From Teredinibacter purpureus (GTDB lineage: Bacteria; Pseudomonadota; Gammaproteobacteria; Pseudomonadales; Cellvibrionaceae): a DNA stretch of 64,000 nt. The notes under the pieces are model-generated. The model made no database searches and was not told where the DNA came from. It worked only from the letters and a program-made list of their open reading frames with translations. The position numbers and the translations under genes are program-made. How positions within the stretch are numbered: position 1 is the first letter of the stretch; each line of letters starts with the position of its first letter. The DNA is taken from positions 2,993,501-3,057,500 of the forward strand of contig NZ_CP060092.1 in assembly GCF_014217335.1 (NCBI RefSeq). The letters run 5' to 3'. Positions 45,299 to 57,665 of this stretch are shown one piece after another.

Positions 45299-46128
45299 AT
45301 TGGACTCCTGTGTAACAAGTAATGTGCTCTAAATCTTAGAACAAGAACACATTTAATCTGAATTTGCGTAGCTGCTTGGTGCGCAGACACATGAGGTGCG
45401 AATCGAGCACGTGTAATAACTCGCCGCTTATTTTCATTATTGGTCAGTATATTTCACCTGAAGTACTTCGCAGCAGTGGACATTAGTATAATGCTGCCGC
45501 TGTGTTGGGCTGTACAAAGTTAGATCGATTAGAGGGTGTTGGTCAATAAGTAGACATTGATGAGCGCCTCTAGCGAGAGTTATCCCTGCGAAGAGGCATG
45601 ATTATAGAGAATTTTGCTCTCTTAAGTGTAGTCTTGCGCTGAGCAGAATCAAAAAAACCTGCTTTAATAAAAAAGGAATGGTTGATTTTTAGTCTTTATG
45701 TTCCGTTATGGTGAACATTTTGTTTATTTGTCCAATGTGGTGCGTATAGTGCTATGCATAGGATTAATATTGTGCCTTAAGTGCTTATAAATAATTGTAA
45801 TTTTACTGTCGTCTAACTATAATTTCGCGCGTTTCCAAAGGCGCGCTCGCGCAAGGTTGTGGCGCGTTAATCGTTAAAATCGCCTTCCCTAACACATTCA
45901 GTAAACTCGACTTGCTTCGCCAATGGTTTTATTGGTACCGGCCCTTCGCAGTCTGTCTGCCCGTAGCTCCGAGTACGGCAAATTTAGTTTTGTCTGAGTG
46001 TGTAAGTGGTTGTTATCGGTTTGTTATCGGCAGCGTTGTCAATTGGCCGTTGTTGCGAGCAGCGAAGCTAATGGAAAGTGGCCGAACAAATTTTATTCTA
46101 ACCCTGGTAACCAAGGTGCAACACGACT
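45299..46128. other. 830-bp intergenic region between gltA and sdhC
   Basis: No convincing gene. It holds the divergent promoters of gltA and the sdh operon, including the strong sdh promoter at 45795-45823, and a leader of about 300 nt before sdhC. A 74-codon frame at 45912-46136 is probably chance. Confidence 0.6.
45795..45823 (+). promoter_or_regulatory. Sigma-70 promoter of the sdh operon
   Basis: TTGTAA (45795-45800), a 17-nt spacer and a consensus TATAAT (45818-45823). Transcription would start near 45830, leaving a leader of about 300 nt ahead of the sdhC GTG. Confidence 0.7.
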
Positions 46129-46503
46129 GTGAATAAGAACAGACCTGTTAATCTGGATCTCTCAACTATTAAGTTTCCTGTAACGGCAATTGTCTCCATA
46201 TTGCATCGCGTCTCCGGTGTGGTAATGCTAGGCGGTGTGATCGTATTGCTTTATATGCTTGATATGAGTTTGTCCTCCGAAAAATCCTACGACGAATTAG
46301 CAAGCTTGATGGCGCTGCCATGGGCAAAACTAATTTTATGGGCTGTGCTATCTGCACTGGCTTATCACTTTGTTGCCGGTGTTAGGCATCTTATTATGGA
46401 CTTAGGTGTAGGTGAGTCACTAGAAGGTGGAAAGCTTGGCGCCAAGATCTCCATATTCCTTTCTGTTGTGTTAATCATTTCTGCGGGGTTCTGGGTATGG
46501 TAA
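46129..46503 (+). CDS. sdhC: Succinate dehydrogenase cytochrome b556 subunit
   Basis: 124 residues from a GTG start. The N-terminus NKNRPVNLDLSTIKFPVTAI is conserved among SdhC proteins; SILHRVSGVVMLGG holds the quinone-site Ser and Arg, and YHFVAGVRHLIMDLG holds the haem-ligand His. Three transmembrane helices. It anchors SdhAB in the inner membrane and passes electrons to ubiquinone. First gene of the sdhCDAB operon; it overlaps sdhD by 7 bp. Confidence 0.96.
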   Translation: MNKNRPVNLDLSTIKFPVTAIVSILHRVSGVVMLGGVIVLLYMLDMSLSSEKSYDELASLMALPWAKLILWAVLSALAYHFVAGVRHLIMDLGVGESLEGGKLGAKISIFLSVVLIISAGFWVW

Positions 46504-46868
46504 CGGCCGTAACAACTTGGGGGCGCAGCGGCCTCTACGACTGGCTCGTGCAGCGTTTTAGTGCTGTTGTTCTTGCCGCTTATACTGTTTTGGTGGTGGG
46601 CTTTATAGTGTTTCATCCGGGCATGACGTTTGATGACTGGTCGGGATTGTACGGCCAGCTGTGGATGCGCGTATTCAGCCTTTTAGTTTTAGTGTGCACT
46701 ATCGCGCATGGTTGGATTGGTTTGTGGGGTGTTCTCACAGACTATGTCACAACACGTATGATGGGTCGCTCTGCTTTAGCGCTACGTATGTTTATATTAT
46801 TTTTCTATGCACTAATCAATGTTGGTTTCCTCGTTTGGGGCGTTGAGATTTTGTGGGGGTTCAATTAA
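46497..46868 (+). CDS. sdhD: Succinate dehydrogenase membrane anchor subunit
   Basis: 123 residues with three transmembrane helices. [20 protein letters not shown] opens it, and [18 protein letters not shown] contains the haem-ligand His and the quinone-site Asp-Tyr. Together with SdhC it makes the haem b and quinone sites of complex II. The ATG lies inside the end of sdhC, and its stop overlaps the sdhA start by one base, so translation is coupled. Confidence 0.95.
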   Translation: MVTAVTTWGRSGLYDWLVQRFSAVVLAAYTVLVVGFIVFHPGMTFDDWSGLYGQLWMRVFSLLVLVCTIAHGWIGLWGVLTDYVTTRMMGRSALALRMFILFFYALINVGFLVWGVEILWGFN

Positions 46869-48640
46869 TGGGTAACATCCGAACAATTTCATTCGACGGT
46901 ATTGTGATTGGTGGCGGTGGCGCAGGTATGCGTGCAGCGTTACAGATGGCGCAATCAGGTTTTAAGACCGCCGTGGTCACTAAGGTCTTTCCTACACGGT
47001 CTCATACGGTATCGGCTCAAGGCGGTATTACTTGCGCTATTGGTAGCTCAGACCCAGAAGATGATTGGCGCTGGCATATGTATGACACCGTTAAAGGCTC
47101 CGATTATATTGGCGATCAGGATGCCATTGAATATATGTGTTCGGTAGGCCCAGAGGCGGTCTTTGAGTTGGAACATATGGGCTTGCCGTTTTCTCGTACA
47201 GACGATGGTCGTATATACCAGCGGCCGTTTGGGGGGCAATCTAAGGACTTTGGCCGAGGTGGTCAGGCGGCTCGGACGTGCGCAGCGGCAGATCGTACGG
47301 GTCACGCTTTATTGCATGCGCTTTATCAAGGCAATGTTAAGAACGACACCGTTTTCTTGAATGAGTGGTTTGCTGTTGATTTAGTTAAAAACCAAGATGG
47401 CGCGGTATGTGGTGTTATCGCTATTAATATGGAAGACGGTGAAGTCGTCTATATCAAGTCTAAAGCCACGGTTCTTGCAACGGGTGGTGCCGGTCGAATA
47501 TTTGCTTCTACTACCAATGCACATATCAATACCGGTGACGGTATTGGCATGGCGCTGCGTAGTGGTTTTCCTGTGCAAGATATTGAAATGTGGCAGTTCC
47601 ATCCAACAGGTATTCACGGTGCTGGTGTGTTAGTTACTGAAGGCTGTCGAGGCGAAGGTGGATATCTTGTCAACAAAGATGGTGAGCGTTTTATGGAGCG
47701 CTATGCGCCGAACGCGAAAGATTTGGCCGGTCGTGATGTAGTTGCTCGCTCTATGGTATTAGAAATATTGGCGGGGCGTGGCTGCGGTGAAAATGGCGAT
47801 CATGTGTTTTTAAAGTTGGATCACTTGGGCGCCGATACTCTTAATCAGCGTTTGCCGGGGATCTTAGAGCTTTCTAGAACATTTGCGCATGCAGACCCCA
47901 TTAAAGAACCTATTCCTGTTGTTCCAACGTGCCACTACATGATGGGCGGTATTCCCACCAATGTTAATGGCCAAGTGCTAACGCAGAATGAAAAAGGCGA
48001 AGACACCGTTGTTGAAGGCTTCTACGCATGTGGTGAAGTTGCTTGTGTATCGGTTCACGGCGCTAACCGTTTAGGCGGTAATTCATTACTGGATCTTGTG
48101 GTGTTTGGGCGCGCTTCTGGTCTCTATATTGAGAAAGCATTACGCGAGGGTATTGAGCTTAGAGACCCCAGCGCGTCAGATATGGATGCCGCGATGTCTC
48201 GATTGAACAAGGTTAATACAAGTACTTCCGGTGAGAATGCAACAGTTCTTCGGGCTGAGCTGCAAGCTATCATGCAAAATCACTTTGGTGTTTTCCGTAA
48301 AGGTGAGTTTATGCAGGAAGGTATTAAAAAGTTGGCGGCGTTACGTTCTCGTATTGAAAACGTATCGTTATCAGATAAAAGTAACGCCTTTAATACTGCG
48401 CGTATTGAAGCGTTGGAAGTTCAAAACCTATTTGAAGTTGCTGAGGCCACGGCTATCGCAGCCGAAGAGCGAAAGGAGTCTCGTGGTGCGCATGCAAGGG
48501 AAGATTTCCAGGAACGCGACGATAAAAATTGGTTGTGCCACTCCATGTACTTCCCTGGAGAAAAGCGTGTGACTAAGCGTGACGTGAATTTCACGCCGAA
48601 AACAATGGAAGCCTTCGAACCTAAAGTTCGTACCTACTAG
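46868..48640 (+). CDS. sdhA: Succinate dehydrogenase flavoprotein subunit
   Basis: 590 residues from the ATG at 46868. FAD binding [17 protein letters not shown], the covalent flavin His in [17 protein letters not shown], active-site HPTGIHGAG, and the C-terminal [11 protein letters not shown] and [19 protein letters not shown] are all intact. It oxidises succinate to fumarate and passes electrons to SdhB. Confidence 0.99.
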   Translation: MGNIRTISFDGIVIGGGGAGMRAALQMAQSGFKTAVVTKVFPTRSHTVSAQGGITCAIGSSDPEDDWRWHMYDTVKGSDYIGDQDAIEYMCSVGPEAVFELEHMGLPFSRTDDGRIYQRPFGGQSKDFGRGGQAARTCAAADRTGHALLHALYQGNVKNDTVFLNEWFAVDLVKNQDGAVCGVIAINMEDGEVVYIKSKATVLATGGAGRIFASTTNAHINTGDGIGMALRSGFPVQDIEMWQFHPTGIHGAGVLVTEGCRGEGGYLVNKDGERFMERYAPNAKDLAGRDVVARSMVLEILAGRGCGENGDHVFLKLDHLGADTLNQRLPGILELSRTFAHADPIKEPIPVVPTCHYMMGGIPTNVNGQVLTQNEKGEDTVVEGFYACGEVACVSVHGANRLGGNSLLDLVVFGRASGLYIEKALREGIELRDPSASDMDAAMSRLNKVNTSTSGENATVLRAELQAIMQNHFGVFRKGEFMQEGIKKLAALRSRIENVSLSDKSNAFNTARIEALEVQNLFEVAEATAIAAEERKESRGAHAREDFQERDDKNWLCHSMYFPGEKRVTKRDVNFTPKTMEAFEPKVRTY

Positions 48641-48659
48641 AGATAGGGTGCAAAAGACT

Positions 48660-49364
48660 ATGCTGAAAGTTGAAGTTTATCGCTACAATCCTGAAACGGA
48701 CAAAGAACCCTATATGCAAACCTATGAGCTAGATACTCAAGGTAGAGACCTTATGGTCTTGGACGTGTTAGAAATGCTGAAGGGGGAGGATCCCTCTCTA
48801 ACGTTCCGACGTTCTTGTCGAGAGGGCGTTTGTGGCTCTGATGGTGTGAATATTTCAGGTAAAAATGGGCTAGCCTGTGTAACGCCATTATCGGAATGTG
48901 TCAAAAAGAACAAATTGGTATTGCGTCCACTACCTGGCTTGCCCGTTATTCGTGATTTAATCATCGATATGAGTCAGTTTTATGCTCAATTTCGTAAGGT
49001 TGACCCTTTTCTTCAAAATGACGCTCCAGCACCGGCAATTGAGCGGCTTCAGTCTCCTGAAGAGCGCGAAAAGTTAGACGGGCTATATGAGTGTATTTTG
49101 TGCGCTTGCTGTTCAACAAGTTGCCCGTCATTTTGGTGGAACCCCGATAAATTTATTGGCCCTGCAGGCTTGTTGCAGGCCTATCGGTTCTTGGCCGATA
49201 GTCGTGATACGGCTACTGAGGAGCGTCTAAGTAAATTAGATGACCCGTTTAGTGTATTCCGCTGTCATGGCATCCAAAACTGTGTTGATGTATGCCCGAA
49301 GGGCTTAAATCCTACACGCGCCATCGGTCATATCCGAAGCATGCTGTTGCATCGTGGCACTTAG
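48660..49364 (+). CDS. sdhB: Succinate dehydrogenase iron-sulfur subunit
   Basis: 234 residues from the ATG at 48660 (a GTG at 48648 is less likely; AGGG sits before both). The [2Fe-2S] cysteines are in CREGVCGSDGVNISGKNGLA plus the next Cys. The [4Fe-4S] and [3Fe-4S] ligands are in CILCACCSTSCPSFWW and CHGIQNCVDVCPKGLNP. It wires electrons from SdhA to the quinone site of SdhCD. A gap of about 230 bp follows before sucA. Confidence 0.98.
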   Translation: MLKVEVYRYNPETDKEPYMQTYELDTQGRDLMVLDVLEMLKGEDPSLTFRRSCREGVCGSDGVNISGKNGLACVTPLSECVKKNKLVLRPLPGLPVIRDLIIDMSQFYAQFRKVDPFLQNDAPAPAIERLQSPEEREKLDGLYECILCACCSTSCPSFWWNPDKFIGPAGLLQAYRFLADSRDTATEERLSKLDDPFSVFRCHGIQNCVDVCPKGLNPTRAIGHIRSMLLHRGT

Positions 49365-49593
49365 AAGGCTCAATTGACCGGAATGGTTAAATTGAAGGGG
49401 TAGGGTGTCGGTATGGCACCTGCTCAATTTAAGTTGGCGGAGCTTAGTGGTTTTCACTACTTCGGTTTCTTCGATAATAGAGATTCGAGTTTTTGTACTG
49501 ATTAGCTTGAGCGCTAATTTGAATGAAAAATGATTATTGAGTTCGTGCTTGCACTCTTAACTTCGCAAGCTTTTCTACGCGGTGACTAAAACC

Positions 49594-52431
49594 ATGCAAG
49601 AAAGTTTAATGGAGGCACTCTGGAAAACGGGCCACATATCCGGTAGCAATGCTGCATACGTGGAAGACGTTTACGAGTCATATTTACAGGACCCTAACTC
49701 TGTGCCGGAAGAGTGGCGAGAGTATTTCGAAAAGCTTCCCACCGTTAATGGTGGTACAGGGGTTGATGTACGCCATTCTGAAATTATTGAATATTTTGAA
49801 TTACTGGGTCGTAACCGCGCTCGCCCAATGGTTGCCCCAGGTGAAGGTGCTGCCAATATTGCCCATGAGCGTAAGCAAGTTGAGGTTGTTCAGCTGGTTA
49901 ATGCTTATCGGTTAAGTGGCCATCAAAAAGCCAAGTTAGACCCTTTAAACTTACGCGAAAGACGCAGCCCGCAAGATCTTGATTTGGGGTTTCATGGTCT
50001 AAACACAGCAGATCTAGATTCTGTGTTTCAAACCGGCGATTTGTCGTTTGGTTATCAAGAAGCCTCTCTTAGCGAAATTATTTCCGATTTGGAGAAAACA
50101 TACTGCGGTACGATCGGTGCCGAAGTTATGCATATCACGAATTATGAAGAGCGTAGGTGGTTGTTGCAGCGCTTAGAGGGCAGTCGATCTTGTCCTGATT
50201 TTGGCGAGAAAACAAAGCTTCATTTGCTGCGTCGATTGACCGCTGCTGAAGGGTTGGAACGCCATTTAGACAGTAAGTACCCTGGAACGAAACGTTTTGG
50301 TCTTGAAGGTGGTGAGAGCCTAATACCGTTATTGGATACGCTCATTAATCGTTGTGGCGGCTATGGGGCAAAAGAAATGGTTATTGGAATGGCTCACCGT
50401 GGCCGTCTCAATACGTTAGTAAATGTTTTAGGTAAAAACCCTGTTGCGTTATTTGATGAATTTGAAGGTAAGAAGTTAGTCGATACTTCTGGTGATGTTA
50501 AGTACCACCAGGGTTTCTCTTCGAATGTTATGACGCCCGGTGGCGAAATGCACCTTGCTCTGGCCTTTAACCCATCTCACCTTGAAATTGTTGCGCCTGT
50601 TGTAGAAGGTTCTGTTCGAGCACGACAAGATCGTCGATTTGACACTAAGGGTAACAACGTTGTCCCCGTTGTGATCCATGGCGACGCTGCGTTTGCTGGG
50701 CAGGGTGTTGTGATGGAAACATTCCAAATGTCACAAACTCGCGCCTACAAAACTGGCGGTACGATGCACCTGGTTATTAATAACCAAGTAGGTTTTACTA
50801 CTAGCCTGAAAGAGGATTCTCGTTCTACCGAGTATGCAACAGACGTTGCTAAAATGATCGAAGCCCCAATCTTTCACGTCAATGGCGATGATCCAGAGGC
50901 CGTAGCGTTTTTAGCGAATTTGGCGGCAGATTACCGTAACGAGTTTGCAAAAGATGTTGTCGTGGATTTAGTGTGTTATCGCCGTCGCGGACACAACGAG
51001 ACGGATGAGCCTTCTGCTACGCAGCCTCTAATGTATAAAGCTATTCGAGCGCAAAAAACAACGCGTACGCTTTATGCCGAACAGTTGGTGAACGAAGGTG
51101 TTTTAAGTGCAGAAGAATCCAATACGATGTCTAACGATTATAGGGCAGCATTGGATCGTGGAGAGCACGTTGCACAAGGTCTTGTCAGCGAGCCAGATTC
51201 TTCCTTGTTTGTTGATTGGGCTCCCTATATTGGCCATGATTGGCAAACACCTTACGATAGTACTTATCCCATTCAAGAGCTACAGGCGCTCGCTGAACAA
51301 ATAAGTCATATTCCTGATGGCGTTCAAGTACAGCGTCAAGTATCAAAAATATACGACGATCGGCGGAAAATGGCTGGTGGTGCATTACCCATTAATTGGG
51401 GTATGGCCGAGACGCTTGCCTACGCGACCTTGTTAAAACAAGATTACGCTATACGTTTGACCGGGCAAGATGTCGGTCGAGGTACGTTCTCGCACCGTCA
51501 TGCTGTGATCCATAATCAGAAAGATGGTGAAAGTTATATTCCTTTGCAGAATGTAAAGCCCGACCAACCAGAATTTGATATTTACGACTCTTTCTTGTCA
51601 GAAGAAGCGGTATTGGCTTTTGAGTATGGTTACGCTACAACAACGCCTGGCAAAATGGTTATTTGGGAAGCGCAATTTGGTGATTTCGCAAACGGCGCAC
51701 AGGTCGTTATCGATCAGTTTATTACCAGTGGCGAACATAAATGGCAGCGCTTATGTGGTTTAACTATGTTACTGCCGCACGGTTATGAAGGGCAGGGGCC
51801 AGAGCATTCGTCTGCACGTTTAGAACGATTTATGCAGCTTTGTGCCGAGCATAATATACAAATTTGTATACCGACGACTCCTGCGCAGGTTTATCACATG
51901 TTACGTCGCCAAGCGATTCGTTACATGCGTAGGCCACTTGTTGTTATGAGCCCAAAATGGATTCTTCGGCATAAGTTAGCGACCTCTTCGTTGGAAGAGC
52001 TGGCCAACGGCACCTTCCAGAGCGTGATTAGCGATGAAAAAGTAGCCGGTGAAAATGCCAAGCGCGTAATTTTGTGCAGCGGTAAAGTTTATTATCATTT
52101 GCTCGAAGCTCGTGAGGAGCGCGAACAAGATGACGTGGCTCTGGTGCGCATAGAGCAGTTATATCCTTTTCCTGAAGAAGATCTGCGGGTTGCGTTGAAA
52201 CCTTACGGGCATGTTAATGATGTCGTATGGTGTCAAGAAGAACCCATGAATCAGGGCGCATGGTATGCCAGTCAGCACCGTATGCGAAGGGTGGTTGAAC
52301 GCGTTAACGAAGATGCATACTTGCGTTATGTTGGTCGTGCGTCATCGTCAGCTCCTGCGGCAGGTTATATGTCGACCCACCTAGATGAACTGAATAAATT
52401 TGTAAATGCAGCATTGGATACGAGTGTTTAA
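49594..52431 (+). CDS. sucA: 2-oxoglutarate dehydrogenase E1 component
   Basis: 945 residues from the ATG at 49594; a GTG at 49582 would add four. MQESLMEALWKTGHISGSNA and YVEDVYESYLQDPNSVPEEW are the typical SucA start (E2-binding helix). GMAHRGRLNTLVNVLGK and later HGDAAFAGQGVVMET mark the thiamine-diphosphate half, and RGTFSHRHAVIHNQ the transketolase-like half. It decarboxylates 2-oxoglutarate and transfers the succinyl group to SucB. Separated from sdhB by about 230 bp without a clear terminator. Confidence 0.99.
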   Translation: MQESLMEALWKTGHISGSNAAYVEDVYESYLQDPNSVPEEWREYFEKLPTVNGGTGVDVRHSEIIEYFELLGRNRARPMVAPGEGAANIAHERKQVEVVQLVNAYRLSGHQKAKLDPLNLRERRSPQDLDLGFHGLNTADLDSVFQTGDLSFGYQEASLSEIISDLEKTYCGTIGAEVMHITNYEERRWLLQRLEGSRSCPDFGEKTKLHLLRRLTAAEGLERHLDSKYPGTKRFGLEGGESLIPLLDTLINRCGGYGAKEMVIGMAHRGRLNTLVNVLGKNPVALFDEFEGKKLVDTSGDVKYHQGFSSNVMTPGGEMHLALAFNPSHLEIVAPVVEGSVRARQDRRFDTKGNNVVPVVIHGDAAFAGQGVVMETFQMSQTRAYKTGGTMHLVINNQVGFTTSLKEDSRSTEYATDVAKMIEAPIFHVNGDDPEAVAFLANLAADYRNEFAKDVVVDLVCYRRRGHNETDEPSATQPLMYKAIRAQKTTRTLYAEQLVNEGVLSAEESNTMSNDYRAALDRGEHVAQGLVSEPDSSLFVDWAPYIGHDWQTPYDSTYPIQELQALAEQISHIPDGVQVQRQVSKIYDDRRKMAGGALPINWGMAETLAYATLLKQDYAIRLTGQDVGRGTFSHRHAVIHNQKDGESYIPLQNVKPDQPEFDIYDSFLSEEAVLAFEYGYATTTPGKMVIWEAQFGDFANGAQVVIDQFITSGEHKWQRLCGLTMLLPHGYEGQGPEHSSARLERFMQLCAEHNIQICIPTTPAQVYHMLRRQAIRYMRRPLVVMSPKWILRHKLATSSLEELANGTFQSVISDEKVAGENAKRVILCSGKVYYHLLEAREEREQDDVALVRIEQLYPFPEEDLRVALKPYGHVNDVVWCQEEPMNQGAWYASQHRMRRVVERVNEDAYLRYVGRASSSAPAAGYMSTHLDELNKFVNAALDTSV

Positions 52432-52517
52432 AATCGTTCGTTGATCCACGTTTATTAATCATTGTTTATTACGAGTAACGACTTTTTAGCTAATAAGCGA
52501 CAAGGACACATTTGAAA

Positions 52518-53732
52518 ATGAGTAACGAAATCAAAGTCCCTACGTTTCCTGAATCTGTACAGGAAGGCACCATTGCAACTTGGCACAAACAGCCCGGCGA
52601 AGCATTTTCTCGCGACGAGGTTATTGTTGATATCGAGACCGATAAGGTTGTGCAAGAAGTGCCTGCTCCGGCAGATGGTGTATTGAAAGAGATCCTAAAA
52701 CAAGAAGGCGATATCGTTACGAGTAACGAGATTATTGCAACCTTTAGTGAAGGCGGTGCAGGTGCTGCACCCGCGGGCAACTCAGAGCCTGCTACAGCAA
52801 CGAATTCTGCTGAAGCATCGGAAATTATTGCTGCACCGGCGGCTAAAAAATTAGCGGATGAAAAGGGCATTAATCTATCGGACGTTACTGGTACAGGTAA
52901 AGGTGGTCGCATCACTAAAGAGGATGTTGCCAATTATAAGGTTAGCGCACCGGTAGAAGTAAAAGCGGCGGTTGCTGCTCCGGTAAAAATTGCATCAGTG
53001 CCAGAGCCAATGGCTCCGATCACAGGTGAACGCATTGAAAAACGTGTACCAATGACACGTTTGCGCACTCGAATTGCCGAACGTTTATTGGATGCGACGC
53101 AAAATACCGCAATGTTAACGACTTTTAATGAAGTTAACATGGGCCCGATAATGGAGCTTCGCAAGCAATACAAAGATCGTTTTGAAAAAGTGCATAACGG
53201 AACGCGTTTGGGTTTTATGGGGTTCTTTGTGAAATCTGCCGTTGAAGCCTTACGTCGTATTCCTGCGGTTAATGCGTCTATTGACGGAAACGATATTGTT
53301 TATCATGGTTACCAAGATATTGGCGTTGCGGTTTCTACTCAGAAAGGGTTGGTAGTACCGGTATTACGCAATGTTGAACATATGAGCATTGCCGAAATTG
53401 AAAATGGTGTACGCGACTTTGGTTTGCGTGGTCGCGACGGTAAAATTGGCATTGACGAGATGCTGGGTGGTACTTTCACTATCACCAATGGTGGTGTATT
53501 TGGTTCGTTATTGTCCACCCCTATATTAAACCCACCGCAGGCCGCAATTTTGGGTATGCATAAAATCCAAGATCGGCCTATGGCGGTAGATGGGGAAGTG
53601 AAAATTCTACCGATGATGTATTTGGCTCTGTCATACGATCATCGCATTATTGACGGAAAAGAAGCTGTTCAATTCTTGGTTGCGATTAAAGATATGATCG
53701 AAGATCCAGCGCGTATTTTGTTAGAGCTATAG
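52518..53732 (+). CDS. sucB: Dihydrolipoamide succinyltransferase (E2 of 2-oxoglutarate dehydrogenase)
   Basis: 404 residues from the ATG at 52518. One lipoyl domain (about 1-75, lipoyl Lys in [18 protein letters not shown]), an Ala-rich linker, a peripheral subunit-binding domain ([20 protein letters not shown]) and the catalytic acyltransferase domain ending [16 protein letters not shown] with the active-site His. It moves the succinyl group to CoA. A strong hairpin lies between this gene and lpd. Confidence 0.98.
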   Translation: MSNEIKVPTFPESVQEGTIATWHKQPGEAFSRDEVIVDIETDKVVQEVPAPADGVLKEILKQEGDIVTSNEIIATFSEGGAGAAPAGNSEPATATNSAEASEIIAAPAAKKLADEKGINLSDVTGTGKGGRITKEDVANYKVSAPVEVKAAVAAPVKIASVPEPMAPITGERIEKRVPMTRLRTRIAERLLDATQNTAMLTTFNEVNMGPIMELRKQYKDRFEKVHNGTRLGFMGFFVKSAVEALRRIPAVNASIDGNDIVYHGYQDIGVAVSTQKGLVVPVLRNVEHMSIAEIENGVRDFGLRGRDGKIGIDEMLGGTFTITNGGVFGSLLSTPILNPPQAAILGMHKIQDRPMAVDGEVKILPMMYLALSYDHRIIDGKEAVQFLVAIKDMIEDPARILLEL

Positions 53733-53749
53733 TCCTACGTTATTAAATA

Positions 53750-53778
53750 CGGGTTGGCAGCGTAGCCAGCCCGGTTTT
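53750..53778 (+). terminator. Hairpin between sucB and lpd (terminator or processing element)
   Basis: CGGGTTGGC (53750-53758) pairs with GCCAGCCCG (53765-53773) through a 6-nt loop, one G-U pair, followed by GTTTTC. The T-run is short, so it may only partly terminate. It could lower the level of lpd relative to sucAB or protect the 3' end of sucB mRNA. Confidence 0.6.
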
Positions 53779-53790
53779 CAATTATTCTAA

Positions 53791-55278
<1,488 letters not shown>

Positions 55279-55392
55279 CAAAACAATAAAGCGTACCTAA
55301 ATACCGGTCGGCCCAAAAAGTCGGCGGGATCGATTTAATAACTGTTCCTCGCACGGCTTGAACAGCTTGCTAGGGAACTATGGGAAGCAACA

Positions 55393-56559
55393 ATGAATTT
55401 ACATGAGTATCAGGGTAAGCAGCTATTTGCTGAATACGGTTTGCCTGTATCAAAAGGGATCGCCGCTGAAACACCGGCAGAGGCCGCTAATGCTGTAGAC
55501 GTATTAGGCGGTAAGAAGTGGGTCGTAAAGGCGCAGGTTCACGCGGGTGGTCGAGGTAAGGCGGGCGGTGTGAAGCTTGTATCTTCTAAAGCTGAAATAG
55601 AAGCGTTCGCTCAGCAGTGGCTAGGCCAAAACTTGGTGACCTATCAAACGGACGAGAACGGGCAGCCGGTTAGTCGTATTTTGGTTGAAGATTGTACTGA
55701 TATTGAGCAAGAATTATATCTGGGGGCTGTTGTCGACCGTTCAACACGGCGTATTGTTTTTATGGCGTCTACGGAAGGCGGCGTAGAGATTGAAAAAGTA
55801 GCCGAAGAAACACCAGAAAAGATTTTGAAAGCGGAAATAGATCCGTTAACAGGTGCTCAGCCTTATCAGGGGCGTGAGTTAGCGTTTAAGCTTGGATTAA
55901 ACGGCAAGCAAGTTAAGCAATTTACACAAATTTTTCTTGGCTTAGCCAAAATGTTTCAAGAGAAAGATTTGGCGTTATTAGAAATTAACCCACTTGTTAT
56001 CACGACCGAAGGTAACCTGCATTGCTTAGACGCAAAAATTAATATTGACGGTAATGCTATGTACCGTCAGCCTGCTCTAAAAGAAATGCACGATCCTTCA
56101 CAAGAAGATGAGCGTGAAGCGCATGCTGCAAAATGGGAACTCAACTACGTAGCTCTCGATGGCAATATCGGGTGTATGGTTAACGGCGCAGGTTTGGCGA
56201 TGGGCACAATGGATATCGTTAAATTGCACGGTGGAGAACCCGCTAACTTCCTTGATGTGGGTGGCGGCGCGACGAAAGAACGCGTTGTAGAAGCGTTTAA
56301 AATTATTTTATCGGATCAAAATGTATCGGCGGTGTTGATTAATATCTTTGGCGGTATTGTACGTTGTGATTTGATTGCTGAGGGCGTTATTGGTGCTGTT
56401 GAAGAAGTTGGCGTGAAAATTCCAGTGGTGTGTCGTTTAGAAGGAAATAATGCTGAAGTAGGGGCCAAGGTTCTCGCTGATAGTGGTTTGAATATTATCG
56501 CTGCCACCAGTTTGACTGATGCCGCACAACAAGTCGTAAAAGCTGCGGAGGCCAAATAA
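55393..56559 (+). CDS. sucC: Succinyl-CoA synthetase beta subunit
   Basis: 388 residues, the standard length. The ATP-grasp start [20 protein letters not shown], the nucleotide-loop [14 protein letters not shown], and the C-terminal ligase part [19 protein letters not shown] and [19 protein letters not shown] are intact. With SucD it converts succinyl-CoA to succinate with ATP/GTP formation. Its stop overlaps the sucD start by one base. Confidence 0.98.
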   Translation: MNLHEYQGKQLFAEYGLPVSKGIAAETPAEAANAVDVLGGKKWVVKAQVHAGGRGKAGGVKLVSSKAEIEAFAQQWLGQNLVTYQTDENGQPVSRILVEDCTDIEQELYLGAVVDRSTRRIVFMASTEGGVEIEKVAEETPEKILKAEIDPLTGAQPYQGRELAFKLGLNGKQVKQFTQIFLGLAKMFQEKDLALLEINPLVITTEGNLHCLDAKINIDGNAMYRQPALKEMHDPSQEDEREAHAAKWELNYVALDGNIGCMVNGAGLAMGTMDIVKLHGGEPANFLDVGGGATKERVVEAFKIILSDQNVSAVLINIFGGIVRCDLIAEGVIGAVEEVGVKIPVVCRLEGNNAEVGAKVLADSGLNIIAATSLTDAAQQVVKAAEAK

Positions 56560-57431
56560 TGAGCGTTCTAATCGATAAAAACACTAAAGTACTTTGTCAG
56601 GGGTTTACCGGTTCACAAGGTACATTCCATTCAGAGCAGGCCATTGAGTACGGCACTAAAATGGTTGGCGGAGTTACGCCAGGAAAAGGCGGCCAAACGC
56701 ATTTGGGGTTGCCTGTTTTTAATACCATGCTTGAAGCCGTTGCGGCTACTGGCGCTGATGCATCGGTTATTTATGTGCCTGCACCATTCTGCAAAGATTC
56801 TATATTAGAAGCGGCAAATAGCGGTGTGAAATTGGTAGTGTGTATTACTGAAGGTATACCCACTCTCGATATGCTTGAGTGTAAAGTAAAGTGCGATGAG
56901 CTTGGTGTACAGCTGATTGGCCCTAACTGCCCCGGCGTGATTACGCCTGGTGAATGTAAAATTGGTATCATGCCTGGACATATCCATTTGCCGGGTAAGG
57001 TTGGCATTGTTTCACGCTCCGGTACATTAACGTATGAAGCGGTTAAGCAAACGACTGATTATGGTTATGGTCAGTCAACCTGTGTTGGTATTGGTGGTGA
57101 TCCTATTCCTGGTTCTAACTTCATCGATATTCTCGAGTTGTTTGAGAAAGATGAAAAGACTGAAGCGATTGTTATGATTGGTGAAATTGGTGGCACTGCA
57201 GAAGAAGAGGCAGCGGCTTATATCAAAGAGCATGTCACTAAGCCTGTCGTCTCCTATATTGCAGGTGTTACCGCTCCGGCGGGCAAGCGTATGGGGCACG
57301 CAGGTGCGATAATATCTGGCGGTAAGGGCACAGCTGATGAGAAGTTCGCTGCGCTAGAAGATGCTGGTGTTAAAACTGTGCGTAGCTTGGCTGAGATTGG
57401 TGATGGCTTAAAAGAAATTACCGGCTGGTAG
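56559..57431 (+). CDS. sucD: Succinyl-CoA synthetase alpha subunit
   Basis: 290 residues. CoA-binding [19 protein letters not shown], the [20 protein letters not shown] core, and the active-site His that is phosphorylated in [19 protein letters not shown]. It closes the TCA operon; an intrinsic terminator lies 16 nt after its stop. Confidence 0.98.
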   Translation: MSVLIDKNTKVLCQGFTGSQGTFHSEQAIEYGTKMVGGVTPGKGGQTHLGLPVFNTMLEAVAATGADASVIYVPAPFCKDSILEAANSGVKLVVCITEGIPTLDMLECKVKCDELGVQLIGPNCPGVITPGECKIGIMPGHIHLPGKVGIVSRSGTLTYEAVKQTTDYGYGQSTCVGIGGDPIPGSNFIDILELFEKDEKTEAIVMIGEIGGTAEEEAAAYIKEHVTKPVVSYIAGVTAPAGKRMGHAGAIISGGKGTADEKFAALEDAGVKTVRSLAEIGDGLKEITGW

Positions 57432-57447
57432 TTTTTTAATCTGTATG

Positions 57448-57483
57448 CAAAAAGCTCTTGTTGAAAAGCAAGGGCTTTTTTTA
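57448..57483 (+). terminator. Intrinsic terminator after sucD
   Basis: AAAAAGCTCTTG pairs with CAAGGGCTTTTT (one G-U pair) across a loop of about 8 nt and ends in seven T residues. It stops the sucCD transcript. Confidence 0.88.
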
Positions 57484-57665
57484 CGTCTGAAATTTGTACT
57501 TTAGCGTTGCTGGTGACTGAAAAGAAAAGCGTTCTAAATATACTTTTTGAGTGCTGCCAGAGTCGACGGTTGTGGTTCTATAAGAATATGCATTAGCCCG
57601 CTCGTCGAAAGATTTCCCATCATGGTAGTATGCAATTTTCCGACAATAGAAAGGTGAGAATTGAG

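Noticed and set aside
45912..46136. 74-codon plus-strand frame just before sdhC
   Set aside because: Composition is not protein-like, it overlaps the sdhC start, has no ribosome binding site and lies in the sdh leader.
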